Assembly (NCBI GenBank): GCA_940671915.1
Contig: CALNVZ010003430.1
Span: 23,271,479 to 23,335,478, forward strand
Reading direction: 5' to 3'
Origin: Paracentrotus lividus
Taxonomy: Eukaryota > Echinodermata > Echinoidea > Camarodonta > Echinidae
DNA: 64,000 bases
The notes under the pieces are model-generated. The model was not told the origin of the DNA, did not search any database, and saw only the letters and a list, made by a program, of their open reading frames with translations. This document shows positions 24,601 to 33,777 of the stretch, piece by piece. The first letter of the stretch is position 1, and each line of letters begins with the position of its first letter. The translations under genes were made by a program, and so were the position numbers.

Positions 24601-24828
24601 CAACTCTCTATTTTGTGGCATAAATAATCATTCAAAATCATTTTGAGATGTCATGTGTTATTTTATATCATATGTTACAAAAAATACTGAAACAGGGTTA
24701 ATGAGTTGTTCCATAATCACTTTTTAAATAATTATTTTACTGATCAATCTCAGTTGGTAACTCACCCTCCAATTGCCACGGTGGACATAATCTGCAGGAG
24801 GCTGCACTGACGACGTACTTTTGGACAT
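6638..24828 (-). CDS. BTB/POZ-domain protein, 14 exons, 585 codons rebuilt
   Basis: Minus-strand exons in transcription order: 24828-24766, 23930-23869, 22217-22118, 19716-19648, 18652-18584, 16808-16704, 16103-15851, 15536-15369, 14952-14853, 12483-12369, 10760-10623, 8493-8335, 7821-7720, 6889-6638. Each lies between an AG acceptor and a GT donor, and the phases agree at every junction, which strongly supports the model. The start is the ATG at 24828, giving MSKSTSSVQPPADYVHRGNW. Residues about 140-235 are a BTB/POZ fold (DMEIKADTGKTFAVHRTIL, then a helical LSAIIHFLYTECLPE segment), normally a dimerisation or cullin-3 adaptor module. The N-terminal 120 residues and the helical C-terminal 350 residues match no family I can name. 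No Kelch, zinc-finger, MATH or ankyrin repeats are visible. Exon 14 is acidic and Ser/Pro-rich (SPMEVDMEAVGSPEK), suggesting a disordered tail. Exon 14 ends in phase 0, so at least one more exon follows. I cannot assign an orthologue; a ubiquitin-ligase adaptor role is only inference from the BTB. Confidence 0.85.
8559..9207 (-). mobile_element. Helitron-like non-autonomous element, copy 1
   Basis: Read on the minus strand, the element ends with a hairpin GACCG-TGCG-CGGTC (8573-8586), exactly 10 nt, then CTTG followed by a host T. The other end carries a GACG-type tetranucleotide run (about 9097-9153) and a second hairpin built on 'atgcctccgccaccgaaggt'. Between them are short tandem units containing 'tgacctttgacc'. 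It has no coding capacity. A 3' hairpin about 10 nt before a CTRR-like end, with no target duplication, is the hallmark of Helitron/Helentron derivatives; the CTTG variant here departs from strict CTRR. Confidence 0.6.
9097..9153. repeat. GACG tetranucleotide microsatellite
   Basis: An imperfect (ggac)n run inside Helitron-like copy 1; the same run is present in copy 3 at about 58015-58047. It is part of the element's conserved end rather than an independent microsatellite. Confidence 0.8.
9208..9530 (-). repeat. Two truncated tandem copies of BTB exon 12 head
   Basis: The head of exon 12 (residues AMFKKEMSQLKIAHERM through CELFQSM) is repeated at about 9211-9285 and 9386-9460 with a period near 175 bp, upstream of the full exon at 8493-8335. 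Copies break off after the FQSM codons, at the junction ggcatactctgg, and lack the second half and the donor. Small substitutions are present (EKEITQL in one copy). The Helitron-like element at 8559-9207 sits between the full exon and these copies. Confidence 0.8.
10478..10606. mobile_element. Short inverted-repeat transposon, GGGGCATTTCATCAAAGG family, copy 1
   Basis: The left end 'ggggggcatttcatcaaagg' followed by 'acttgtcgga' is mirrored on the right by 'tctgacaagtcctttgatga' and 'aatgctcccc'. The middle holds 'gaaatgcttgcatctgattggctga'-type sequence. A related copy lies at 47483-47630. It is non-coding, next to exon 11 of the BTB gene. Confidence 0.6.
10860..11990 (-). repeat. Six truncated tandem copies of BTB exon 11 head plus intron tail
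   Basis: The first residues of exon 11 (MEKILDISSEMVEQGKDALE and on to about MKAN) recur upstream of the real exon. Acceptor-equivalent positions are 10760 (real exon), 10957, 11159, 11357, 11561, 11763 and 11961, a period of about 197-204 bp. Each copy carries the end of the preceding intron, an AG in most units, and about 28 codons, then runs straight into the next intron tail with no evident GT donor. The second half of the exon (ENQKFLTKDYLKRIIVK) is present only at 10623-10670. The copies are very similar to each other, so the array looks recent. As drawn, the extra heads cannot be internal exons, but they could act as competing acceptors. Confidence 0.85.
12675..13015. mobile_element. 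Miniature inverted-repeat element with TACTGTA ends
   Basis: It starts 'tactgtaaaaccagaaacat' with 'tcgc' and ends 'gaatatttccacgattacag' with 'ta'. The interior has several 'ttcgcgc' blocks. It belongs to the same general class as 61190-61392 and the diverged copy near 16447-16580. Non-coding, in a BTB-gene intron. Confidence 0.5.
13041..13212. repeat. Long hairpin (arms about 75 nt)
   Basis: The left arm starts 'gatatattgactgcttt' and includes 'gggacatggtcgtttctag' and 'gggaatctccgcatctgc'. The right arm is its complement with small gaps ('ggagattcccgagagcag', 'ctagaaacgatcatgtccc', 'gcagtcaatatatat'). The loop is 'aagggaccggcaggtc'. It reads as a foldback transposon remnant in an intron. 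Confidence 0.65.
13980..14530. repeat. G/T homopolymer block
   Basis: The plus strand is a succession of T-runs and G-runs ('ggggcatttttt', 'gggggggggcaaattttttt') with a long A-run near 14380-14400. The words 'ccagaatca' and 'aaacaaaatt' recur, suggesting an old tandem repeat that has been homogenised towards G and T. Open frames here are artefacts of composition. It lies in an intron of the BTB gene. Confidence 0.7.
15108..15200. repeat. Small inverted repeat around 'ccatggtctaaatc'
   Basis: 'gtccatggtctatggtctaa' is followed by 'gatttagaccatggtctaaa' after a short spacer, so the segment can fold on itself. The 'cccgaattcacaaacgtggt' start looks like a transposon end. Non-coding. Confidence 0.4.
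16447..16582. mobile_element. Diverged copy of the TATTTTCGCG inverted-repeat element
   Basis: 'ggagatattcgcgagagctt', 'tttcattactctaatagcca', 'actgaagtggacattttt' and 'aataaccacttatac' match, in the same order, the better-preserved copy at 61190-61392. Most of the CpG-containing words have decayed, consistent with age. Confidence 0.5.
17780..18393. mobile_element. Non-autonomous hAT-like foldback element
   Basis: It is flanked by an 8-bp direct repeat ACTATTAT (17772-17779 and 18394-18401). Ends are TAGGGTTGGG and CCCAACCCT. The inverted arms are about 200 nt long and share 'cgacgtcgctaaagtgcaaa' style text and 'aaaaccaaaat' with their complements near 18260-18300. There is no open frame of interest. 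An 8-bp duplication and the (T/C)AGGGTTG-type end fit the hAT superfamily. It lies in the intron between BTB exons 5 and 6. Confidence 0.65.
20168..20345 (+). mobile_element. tRNA-derived SINE
   Basis: An A-box-like 'tggctcaggggatagagcg' (20171-20189) and a B-box-like 'ggtttcaacctc' (20215-20226) are spaced as in a tRNA head. They are followed by a tRNA-unrelated body 'accaaaagacgttaaaaaga'. This is the internal RNA polymerase III promoter layout of a SINE. Non-coding, intronic. Confidence 0.6.
20374..22066. mobile_element. 1.7-kb element with TTAGGTGGTCTGTCTTT inverted ends
   Basis: 'ttaggtggtctgtcttt' opens the element and 'aaagacagaccacctaa' closes it. The interior has no transposase frame that I can recognise but includes CRE-like 'tgacgtca' words at several places and a tRNA-like segment at 21624-21708. 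It sits in the intron between BTB exons 3 and 4. Confidence 0.5.
21624..21708 (+). pseudogene. tRNA-like sequence (degenerate, CGT anticodon loop)
   Basis: A-box 'tagctcaatcggtaagg' and B-box 'gggttcgagtcc' are both good, and the anticodon loop would read CTCGTAA (anticodon CGT, threonine). The acceptor ends do not pair ('taggatt' against 'tgtctac') and the T stem has mismatches, so a functional tRNA is unlikely. A T-run follows, as for a polymerase III terminator. It is probably a tRNA pseudogene or the head of a SINE. Confidence 0.5.
22957..23700 (+). repeat. Repeat with reiterated GGTTACGGAGTGAC phrase and shared 3' segment
   Basis: The phrase occurs at 22957-22970 (cgtaacggagtgac), 23138-23150 (gttacagagtgac), 23323-23336 and 23337-23350. 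It is followed by a segment (about 23410-23700: 'agtagtccatgataattac' to 'caaaggcactg') that recurs in direct orientation at about 58870-59150. No coding potential. It lies in the intron between BTB exons 2 and 3. Confidence 0.55.
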
Positions 24829-25130
24829 GATTGTTGTGATGTGATGCGAATTCTTTGTAGATCTAAATCAATATGAAGAATTCACATATAAATATCTCCT
24901 ATTTAAAAACCACCTGCAATGACCTATGCTATGTAACTTAGTCTGTACGTTTCTCGAAGCTGCATGAAGAAGCATGTAGAATCAACATGGAACCGGATGA
25001 AAGCACACAATACACGTATTGCATAGTCATCAGCTCGCTCTCTTTGTTTGTAAGTGTGTGAGGAGCAGCTCGAGTACGAGTACGTACGTACATGCAAGTG
25101 CAAGCGTTTCTTGGTCATATGGTATATCAT
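24829..25130 (-). promoter_or_regulatory. Presumed 5' UTR and promoter region of the BTB gene
   Basis: This is the sequence immediately upstream of the first coding ATG at 24828. No TATA box is obvious. Within 25060-25100 there is a run of GTAC-type repeats (ctcgagtacgagtacgtacg). The position is inferred only from the start codon; no transcription start can be read from the sequence. Confidence 0.25.
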
Positions 25131-25349
25131 CGAGTCAAAGTTGAAATGATGAATGGCAAGCTGTTTGTGTGTGCGCGCTAAATGGGGGAATCCCCATTAC
25201 AACACGATGACCTAACCCCTCCCGACCAGCATTGACCATTTTGGACATCGAATGGTCAAACACGTCACTCTTGTTGTATACGCGGTCAGACTTCAGATCC
25301 CAATTTTGATAATACATGTAGCTATATACGCAAAATTCATTTAGGGCAC

Positions 25350-27535
25350 AGTGGCGGATCCAGGATTTGATGATAGGGTCCCGGGGGGGGGGGGGGGGGG
25401 GGTCGCTCACCACATGATGTGCTACTCATGCGTGTCCCCAAAAAGTGTCGAAAAGGGTCTGTTTTCAGCTCTTCGGCGGCGTCGACGCTTTCCTTAAAAT
25501 AGGGGTGTTTTTTTAATTTCAATCGCCATTTTCTTAAAAATAGGGGTGTTTTCAGCGGAAATCGCTGTTTTGGGGTAAAAATTTTACGGGGTTTACGCCA
25601 TTTAGGGTAGGGGAAGGTGGGGCATAACGGACCCTAGGGGCAAAACGGAACTTTCTCATAGCTTGACATCAAAAGTATTTCTTTCTATAATGTATTGGCA
25701 GTTGAGGCTTGGGCGACAATTTACCATATGAAGTCATAAAAAAATCAATCCTATCGAGGGTGGGCCATTTCAAAAATTTGTTACCCTCTGATGTAGGGGT
25801 ATTTCTGCTTGGGGCAAATGGAACCCATGGTGTGGGGCAAAAAGGACCATAATTTGGCTGACACTGGGAGAATTTGGTGTGCTCGCATCCCTTCTGGAGA
25901 CTTCAAAAGTACATTTATTTGGGGCCTTGAACAAATTTTGACAAAATCAGTCCCCAGGAGTTGATTATTTCTTGAGGGGGCAAACGGTACCCCATAATAG
26001 GGGTACCATTTTGCCCAACAAATATGCACGGAGTCAATTTTGCCCACTAGTGGGGCAAAACGGACCTTTTCCGATATTTTTTTCAGCTTCATTTTGCGGA
26101 AGTATGAAAGAGATGAGAATTATTGATCGATTGGTTTATCAACTTCAATAAAGATCGTCAAGGATATCATTTTTATAGTCTTGCTCCTATCTGTGACGTC
26201 ACAGAAGCCAACTTGAAGTTAGTGGTCCGTTATGCCCCTTCCCCTATGTTTTTCCAGGTATGACGTCGAAAAGGGGTGCAAATGACTTCATGCAATGAGA
26301 CGTTTAGGGTCCATTTTCAGTCTGACGTCGAAAAGGGGTGCAAATTTGACTTCATGCAATGAGAGTTTAGGGTCCATTTCAGGGTGGGGGGACACGCACT
26401 GGGCTGAGCGTTTTTTGTTTGAGTGACCCCGCCCCCGGATAGGGTCGGGGGGGGGGGGTGGGGTACGTCCAGATTTTGGCTGTCAAACCGGGCGAGCAAA
26501 AAAGTACATCAACATTTTTTCACGTCACGCTGGCCGAGCGGATAAGCGGAAGGGGGGGGGGTAGAGTTACAATTTTCGGCCTTCGTCAATCATGTAGGTC
26601 ATCACATATCGCGTGTCCATAAAGGTGGAATATTTTTTTGCCGCCCCTTTTTGTTTCTCGGCCGATCAAGCCTCCCCCCCCTCAGTCCTACCCCAGGAAC
26701 GCGACTGAGGTGTATTGTTTTATATTGTTCTTTAAGTTAAATCTATATTTCTGGGGACAGGCTTGAGGTTTTGTTAGGGGGAGGGGTTGAAGTAAAAAAC
26801 GAGATTGGTGAAAATCCGGAATATTTTATTCCATCTTTATGCTGAAAACAAAAGAAATTAAAAACCACGTTTAACCCTTATCATCATTTTCCCCTTAAAT
26901 TTTGTTTAGACTTGATGACAAGGCTGTAAATAGTCATTATTGATAATATTTTATTTTGATTTATGTTTGGTTGAGATTTTACACTACAATTTAGGAAAGA
27001 TAGAAATTTCCATGGTGTAAAAATGAATAAAATGAATGTTGAACCCCAATCAAAATAAATTTTTATCCCTCCCCTAGACAAAAGGGTCGAGCCTGTAACC
27101 ATAAATCTAGAATTAATTTAAAGAACAATAACAAATCTCCACCTCAGACGTGTTTTCTTGGGGTAGGACTGAGGTGGCCTTGGTGGGTCGCGTGAGCAAA
27201 CAAGGGCCCCCAAAATAAGAAAAAATGACGAAAATGGCCATCTTCTAGGGGTGACAAACTTTTTTGAAGAAATATCCCCGGGAAGGGTTGAGGGAACGTC
27301 CAAGATATACACAGGATCCCAGAAAGTGAAAGCGGTGACAAACACATTCAAGAAATTAATAACGGAGCAACATAATGTCGATTGAGCCAGAAAAAAATAT
27401 TCCACCTTTATATGACGAACAGTGTATATCAACCATAGGGGTAGGGGGTCCGTCGGTCAATTTTCCCTATTTTTTCCCTCTTTTTTTGGGGGGGGGGAGG
27501 GCGGGCCCTCTCCACCCCTGGATCCGCGTCTGTAG
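25350..27535. mobile_element. Composite element bounded by 'gtggcggatccagg' inverted ends
   Basis: 'cagtggcggatccagg' near 25350 and its complement 'cctggatccgcg' near 27520 bound about 2.2 kb of G-rich sequence. Within it are phrases with 'gacgtcgaaaaggggtgcaa' duplicated at about 26262-26350 and a separate TA-flanked element (25610-26244). This looks like nested insertions. No protein-coding region is recognisable. Confidence 0.4.
25610..26244. mobile_element. TA-flanked inverted-repeat element with reiterated GGGGCAAAACGGACC phrase
   Basis: It starts 'ggggaaggtggggcataacg' after TA (25608-25609) and ends 'cgttatgccccttcccc' before TA (26245-26246), which fits a TA target duplication. The phrase 'ggggcaaaacggacc' recurs inside with variations near 25638, 25811, 25834, 25978, 26004 and 26050, in both orientations. 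Non-coding. Confidence 0.6.
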
Positions 27536-27867
27536 GGGGGGGGGCTCTTCTCCAGACAGAGAATGGGAGATAATTCACTTTTAGTTTCAATATCTAACAT
27601 CATGCGCGTATGCGTAGGCGCCTATATCCAGAACACAAAAAAAAATTATCATCATCATGATCATAATAGACTATGATGAAAAATAGTGCCCACTGAAACT
27701 GATTGAACTCCTTCCCAGATCAATATTGTTCCCCTCTTGACCAATTTTGAGTCCCTAAATAAGAACAATAAAACACCGACATAAGTAAGTTTGCCACAGA
27801 ATATTATTTTGATCATATTTCCTCTTATAGTTCCAATTATTTAACAAACAAAAAACAAAAACAAAAT

Positions 27868-28190
27868 CGGTAGAGCACTGGTCGGGGGTCGGGGCAGGGG
27901 ACCAAGGTCCGAATCTCAAAGCTTCTCAACGAAGTCACGCCATTTTTTGCTAAAGTCACGCCATTTTTAAGAGCTTTCATAGTGACTGCACTCAAAGTGC
28001 TGTTTTAGCACTAATTTCACGCGAGCCGAATTTCGGCTCGCGTGAAATTAGTGCTTAAACAGCACTTTGAGTGCAGTCACTATGAAAGCTCTTAAAAAGC
28101 GCTGATTTCAGCCTCTAGCTCTGAAGTGCTTAAAACTCTTAAAAGAGCACATCAGTTTTTAGAGTGTACCAAGTCTGGAGACTTGGGTTC
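27868..28190. repeat. tRNA-like boxes around a long palindrome
   Basis: An A-box-like 'cggtagagcactgg' near 27868 and B-box-like 'gggttcgaattcc' near 28183 lie on either side of the palindrome 27968-28094. A second B-like word 'ggtccgaatctc' lies near 27906. This may be a SINE split by a foldback insertion. The reading is tentative. Confidence 0.3.
27968..28094. repeat. Near-perfect 63-nt inverted repeat (1-nt loop)
   Basis: The arm 27968-28030 ('taagagctttcatagtgact' to 'cacgcgagccgaa') is the complement of 28032-28094 at 62 of 63 positions, with a single base at 28031 between them. RNA from either strand would form an almost unbroken hairpin. No open frame. Confidence 0.9.
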
Positions 28191-28199
28191 GAATTCCGA

Positions 28200-29156
28200 T
28201 CATTGAATACCATTTTCTTTGCGACTATATTTATATTTATTTTTCGTAATAAAACAATCCAAGTTGCGACAAGTTAGTCAAAAAGGTGAAATATTTTTTC
28301 TTGCTCCACCAACAAGTTTGCTTCGGCTTTAATTTCTTGATTATGTTTGTACCCTCTTTACCCAAACCTTTAACTTTCCCTCAGGACTTCCTCTCGGGAG
28401 ATTTTTAAAGAAAAGGTTCAACCCCCACAATAAGTTACCCTATTTTTCTCGCTTTGCGTGCTCCTTTTTGTTTATGCCCCTCAGCTCAGTCACCTCCAGG
28501 GAACAAATACGTCTAAGATGATTGTGTTTAGTTGTTAATGAACGGGGTCGAAAATTGATTCTTATTCTTTTTAGTGGAAATTTTTATTTTCCACAAAATA
28601 TCTTGTAGAATCACGCCCTAGGCCCCTACATAATTCATAATGAATATAAAGGCTGAAACAATTATTTAGGGGAAATGAAAATGATTGAGGGTGTGAGGAT
28701 GTTGTTGTTCCTTTATTCCTTGTGTCTTTAACTAACATAAAGGTAGAATAAAATATTCCAATATTTGCGCATAACCTTTACTCTCAACCAAGCCCCTTAT
28801 ACAACTCTACACCTCATATGCGTTGATGACTTAGGAGCTTTGGTCGGCCGGATAAACAATTAAAAGGGGTGCCAAAATGAGAAAAGCTGTAAAAATTGGC
28901 AGTTTTGTGGGGATGACAAACTTCTTTTATTTTTCTAAATAGATATATCCCGGGAAGGGTTTGGGGAACGTCCAATATATACAACTTATTCAAAAATAAG
29001 CCGAAGCAAAATTATGTTGCTTGAGCAAGAAAAAAAAATCATTCCGCTTTTATGACGAACAGTGTAGATCCAGATCGATTTTGCAACCCTCCTCAATAAA
29101 AGATCATGTTTCGGATACAGAGTCCCTCCCCCCCCCCGCCCTCATATATAGGCTCA

Positions 29157-29157
<1 letters not shown>
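28200..29157. other. Intergenic repeat-derived sequence
   Basis: It contains words shared with 27240-27430 ('gacaaacttcttttattttt', 'cccgggaagggtttggggaa', 'tatgacgaacagtgta'), showing a duplicated repeat of a few hundred bases. No coding region is recognised. Confidence 0.4.

Positions 29158-29215
<58 letters not shown>
29158..29215. repeat. (CT)n microsatellite
   Basis: Almost pure tct/ctc dinucleotide run with one 'tttc' interruption. Open frames through it (Ser-Leu repeats) are artefacts. Confidence 0.9.
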
Positions 29216-29216
<1 letters not shown>

Positions 29217-29288
29217 ATTTTCTATCGTCACTCTATTTCATCTTTCTCTTTCCATGATAGATTAGACTTTTTTGTCCTTAGAATATCA

Positions 29289-29322
29289 TGTATTATATTT
29301 CGCCAAGGCAAAATATAATACA
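29289..29322. repeat. Small palindrome
   Basis: 'tgtattatatttcgcc' is followed by 'aaggcaaaatataataca', a short foldback in intergenic repeat DNA. Confidence 0.5.
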
Positions 29323-29764
29323 ATTATTATTCGATTTTATTCAGTTTTATTGATTTGTCTTCACAAACAGTTTCAGTTTCATTTTATTTATTCCCAACTT
29401 TAGCAAACATACAACGTACAATCATGATTATTAGGCCCCCTATAAATTTTATCGTTTGCAGTGAATTAACAAAAGCAAAGAAAGACAACCAAAGGATCAT
29501 CCTTTTTACTATAGGGCAAGTCCAAGCTATTTGTTCCGATCCCGAGGTGGAGATTCATATCAATTCTACTCTATGTAAAATGTAAAGTTAACGTATACCA
29601 ATGTGCGGCATTAAATCGTAATTAAACAAGGCGCGTCCATTATCTAAGAGGCCAGACGCAACGAAGTGACGTTGGAAATACGGCTGAGAAGCGCAGAAAT
29701 CTATACAGCTGGCTGCAATAATAAATTAGCTCACAAAAAATCGCTAAAAGGACTCATCCGGGCT

Positions 29765-30345
29765 GGAGTTTGCATTATAAGAAAAATAAAGTAAAATCGA
29801 AAAAGCACAACACTGAAAATTTCATCAAAATCGGATAGAAATAGCAAAAGTTATGATATCTTAGGTTTTGAATTTTTAGGAAACAGTTCTTCAAATTGGC
29901 AAACTGATGATGTCTCAGTCCCCCCTACTTTCTTTGTTGTTTTATTGTATGAAATACCAATTATCAAGATTTTCTGCCCCAAGGACATAAAAACACGGAT
30001 TAATCCTTGTGGAATGTTCAAGGTCACAAGTGCTTTTACTTATTTCAGTATGAGGGATAGATTTTCTGTATATGCAATATATGAAAAATGAGATAAATAG
30101 GATTTCATGTAATAAAATACACAAGAAGTAGGGGGACTGTGACATCATCAGTTTGCTCATTTGAATATTCAAATATTCAAATGAGACAATGAGACAATTG
30201 CCAAGAACTGTTTTACAAAAAAATCAAGACCTAAAAAATGCATAACTTTGTTATTTTTCATCCGATTTTTGAATGAATTTTCTGTGTTGTGCTTGATGAA
30301 TTTTACTTATTTTTACAAAACTTTTTCATTTCAGCTCGGACTCCT
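29765..30345. mobile_element. Foldback repeat with long diverged arms
   Basis: Left-arm words 'agcacaacactgaaaatttc', 'atcggatagaaatagcaaaa' and 'cagttcttcaaattggc' reappear complemented on the right ('gaattttctgtgttgtgct', 'caagaactgttttac'). 'caaactgatgatgt' is mirrored near 30138. The centre is AT-rich. A fragment of the same family ('tttcatcaaaatcggttata') lies at 63850-63970. Non-coding. Confidence 0.5.
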
Positions 30346-30781
30346 CCTGAAGACTTCCTGCAGCTGGAATGGTATTGTCCTTTCGGTTCAGCAATCTACT
30401 CGTACGTGGAGAGATGAAAGAAATTGATGAACTTTTATCATGTTGTTAGTTAATAGATTTCTCCAGACCAGATGGAGGAAATACACATTTGGGCAAGCTT
30501 ATAACATTATGTGATGAGTTGTAATCAGAATCTTTATTTCACATAGATTGATGTTCCAAACGATTATTATGATATAAGTAGTGATCTTGCCACCTCTTGC
30601 GAATACGCCGTCCACATGCGATATGCATGTGAATATGCGGAAATATCGACACCCATCGAGTAAAGATTCTATTGTGATAATGTTCAAAGTGAACAGGGAC
30701 TTTTTCTTAAACCAATCGAAATGAATGTACCATCTTTGGAAAGCTGAGAATTCAAGCTTTTAAAAACTGCTTGATCATTAA

Positions 30782-31300
30782 AGGTCATGTATAGTGTTGG
30801 GAGAATAGATTTTTTGTTTTGCTTCCAGAGCAGAATAATATGAATGAATACCTCAATTAACCTCTGTGTTCAAAAGGATTTTGTTTATAAAAATCCACTC
30901 TAACACCTGAATTTAGCAACAAAACTGTGTAAATATATCAATTGACAGTCCCAAAATCGATAGGATCTCACAGGCACAATGTCAGCATACAGCAGCGGTT
31001 TGTGTGCAAAGCATGTGCTATTCCCATACACAGACTGTACACACAGAATTCACTCACGCTATACCAATCAGCTGCTGGTTGGCATGCCCAGAGTTCTGGG
31101 GTGAGAATGAAGGAAGTATGGCCTTACTTTGATGAACATCTCCCCGTGCTCATGCAAATTATTACATATCATGGAAAGACATGCATGGAACATGATTATA
31201 TCCTTTGCCCATATACTGTTATGTCTTTAGAACACTATGAGGACAAGTTGAGCAGGTTTTTCAAAAAATCAGTGTTTTCTACTACAACTATACTTGGGCT
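30782..31300. mobile_element. TTAA-flanked miniature transposon, AGCTGGTGTATAG family, diverged copy
   Basis: TTAA at 30778-30781 and 31301-31304 bound a 519-bp element whose ends are 'aggtcatgtatagtgttggg' and 'actatacttgggct', recognisably the ends of 58347-58825. A 120-codon open frame inside (start 30942) has no recognised homology and is most simply transposon sequence. Confidence 0.5.
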
Positions 31301-32233
31301 TTAAGCTGTAATATAATTATGCGTTATCCAGGAAGATGATTATGTGGCGTATGGGCTATTTTGAGAGCAAAATTGGCCATATTGTACAGGAATTTGATCT
31401 GACTAGGATTTCGAATTGACACAAGTGACAGGACTTTTTTTTCCCTGTGAAATAAGTTATTCCTATTTTTGAAAAAATCAGACTCTTAGCGTATTTATTC
31501 AAGTTGATCATTTCTTTGAAAAGGTAGTTGCTCGCCATAATCAAGAAAACAAAGTGAAAAAACTGTGCAAAATACAAAATGTCTATGGCAGCGTTCGCTT
31601 TGCGTAGAGTGATAGCGCCCTCTTCCTCTTAAGTTTACAACTAGAATTGATATGTTTCAGCTTTTCGACCATTTCTGTGTCAAGTGTGTCAGTGAGGTTT
31701 TAAAGGTAAATATAATGTATCATATCACCACAAAGTGTATGAAATAAACTTAATGCAAATGAGGTCAAAAAGTTATTTCAAGGTCATATGACGTCACAAG
31801 GCTCATTAATATTCATGAAAAAAAATGATAAAATGCATTATAAATGCTTTTTTCAACCAATATTTCTAAAGGTTTATTATGGGAATACAACCAAAAAGTA
31901 CATATAGGCCTACTTTCTGTTTCAATATCATCTTGGCTTACTCTGGTGAAAATATCACAAACCTAGCACATAACTTTCCATATTTTTATTCTTAAAGTAT
32001 TCATGTCTCAGAAGTAGTCTGACAAAAGATACTGAGCTGATGTAAAATAATGAAGTTTTATTACTCACCCTCCCACCTCAAGTAATGAAACAAAATATTT
32101 AATTTTTTACTGTATGTAATGTGTTGTATTATGGTTCTTTTGTTTTATCAGCGGGATTCTTTTTAAAACGAACATGTTTCTACGCCTTGGCTACACCAAA
32201 TATTTAATGGAAAATATTTCATGGAATAATTGT

Positions 32234-32449
32234 CCCATGTGTTACTGTGCCATGTGTTACATGTCATATTTTATAAAACTTGACCTTGCCAGAAAACGTG
32301 AGGCTATATTGACATTAAAATATGTATTTACAAAGTTTATTACATGACTTTGTGACTATGCAAGTTTTTATCTGCTCTTTAAATTCCTAGTATCATGTGA
32401 ACAAATTCAAAATTGAAAAACACAAATTTTTTCTGGTCCCATGTGTTAC
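32234..32449 (-). repeat. Repeat with reiterated CCCATGTGTTAC phrase
   Basis: The 12-mer occurs at 32234-32245, 32249-32260 (one change) and 32438-32449. A weaker match is near 32610 ('cagtttgttacattg'). On the minus strand the two close copies come last, as in the repeats at 22957 and 56132. Intergenic. Confidence 0.45.
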
Positions 32450-33777
32450 GAACGAATAAATTATCATAAATTAAAAATGAATTGAGCTATTTCAGTTATT
32501 GTTTATGATTTTGTTGAAGGTTCTTAGTACCTTCAAAAATATACCTAAGGATTGGGATTTCAATTTAAGATTTATCAAAAAAGCCTATTTTTGTCTCTGA
32601 ATGTCCAGTTTGTTACATTGCAAAATAGCGTGGACTTGCCCTCTATATACTCATCATAATGCATACATTTTACTGCCTGTCTTTCCTTGGCCTCCTCCCA
32701 TAGGCCTATATCTCCTTTCTTGTAGATTCTACTTTTTTAAACTTTAAAAATAATTTCCCTGCTTTTTTCCAGTCATGCTTATACCGGTAGCGACCGTAGA
32801 TCTTGTTTTTTCAGTGTATCAAATTACTTTTTTTTTTTTTTTTTGGGGGGGGGGCTGGTATAACCTTTAAATCTAATACTAATAATCGGATAGATAACTT
32901 AGATAATAGGCTAATGAAGAGCTTCAAGCTAAGCAACCATTGGAATTTGTGATTTGCCGCCATCTCGTGAGGGAACGCTAGATAGAGCGAGTTTCGTTCG
33001 TTCTCGTATCTCGTCGCGTAGCTACGGACCAGCCGCTATTTATCGTTTATTGATTGATTTTTGCACGCTGAACAAACGCTATTTCACAACAATGCGCGAT
33101 TAGCAAGCAGACCTGAAAACATGTAAGCTAATCGATATCAAGGATTTTATACCAGCAAAATCTAACATTTTATACGGAACCCACATCATGGAAATATTGA
33201 AATAGCTTGTGCAGAAAAGGTATGACTTTCACCATTCAGAAATAGTAATATTGTCCAATTTACCAAAAATTTCAATCTTTAGTCCCGCATGTGGAAATTT
33301 GTGTTTGTTTTGATGTGTCATTTACTTTTATCACATTCATTCGTAAATATTGTTATTTCTCACCAGTTAGATGCATGAATTTATTTTCCGAATAAATTGC
33401 ACTGCCCTCCATAGATTATATCCCGACTCCTCTGCTGTTTGTCTTGATCACTCATTGTTTTCAAGCTTCCTGCCTGCTGGTGATTGATGTGAATTTTGTT
33501 TTATTTTTACTTTTTTTTTAGGGAATTTTTTTTTGTTCAATCCATTTAACTGTTACTATTCAAATGCTAAGACTTTTTCATAAACCTCCTTTTCTGTTGA
33601 ATCTATGTTCTTGTGTTTGTAAGAGATTGAATGCCTAACTTGCAAACTCATTCCAATAATTAAAAAAATATAAGAACAACACAAAATTTATGAAAAAAAT
33701 ATTAACTGAAGCCGTTTGGCGTTATGTTAAAGCATAATCATGATAATGAGAGATTTAGATCTATATGGTACTTGGTA

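Noticed and set aside
29021..29318. Ser/Leu-repeat open frames
   Set aside because: Translation of the (CT)n microsatellite.
30942..31304. 120-codon open frame, plus strand
   Set aside because: It lies inside the TTAA-flanked miniature element 30782-31300, has no recognised domain, and lacks gene-like context.
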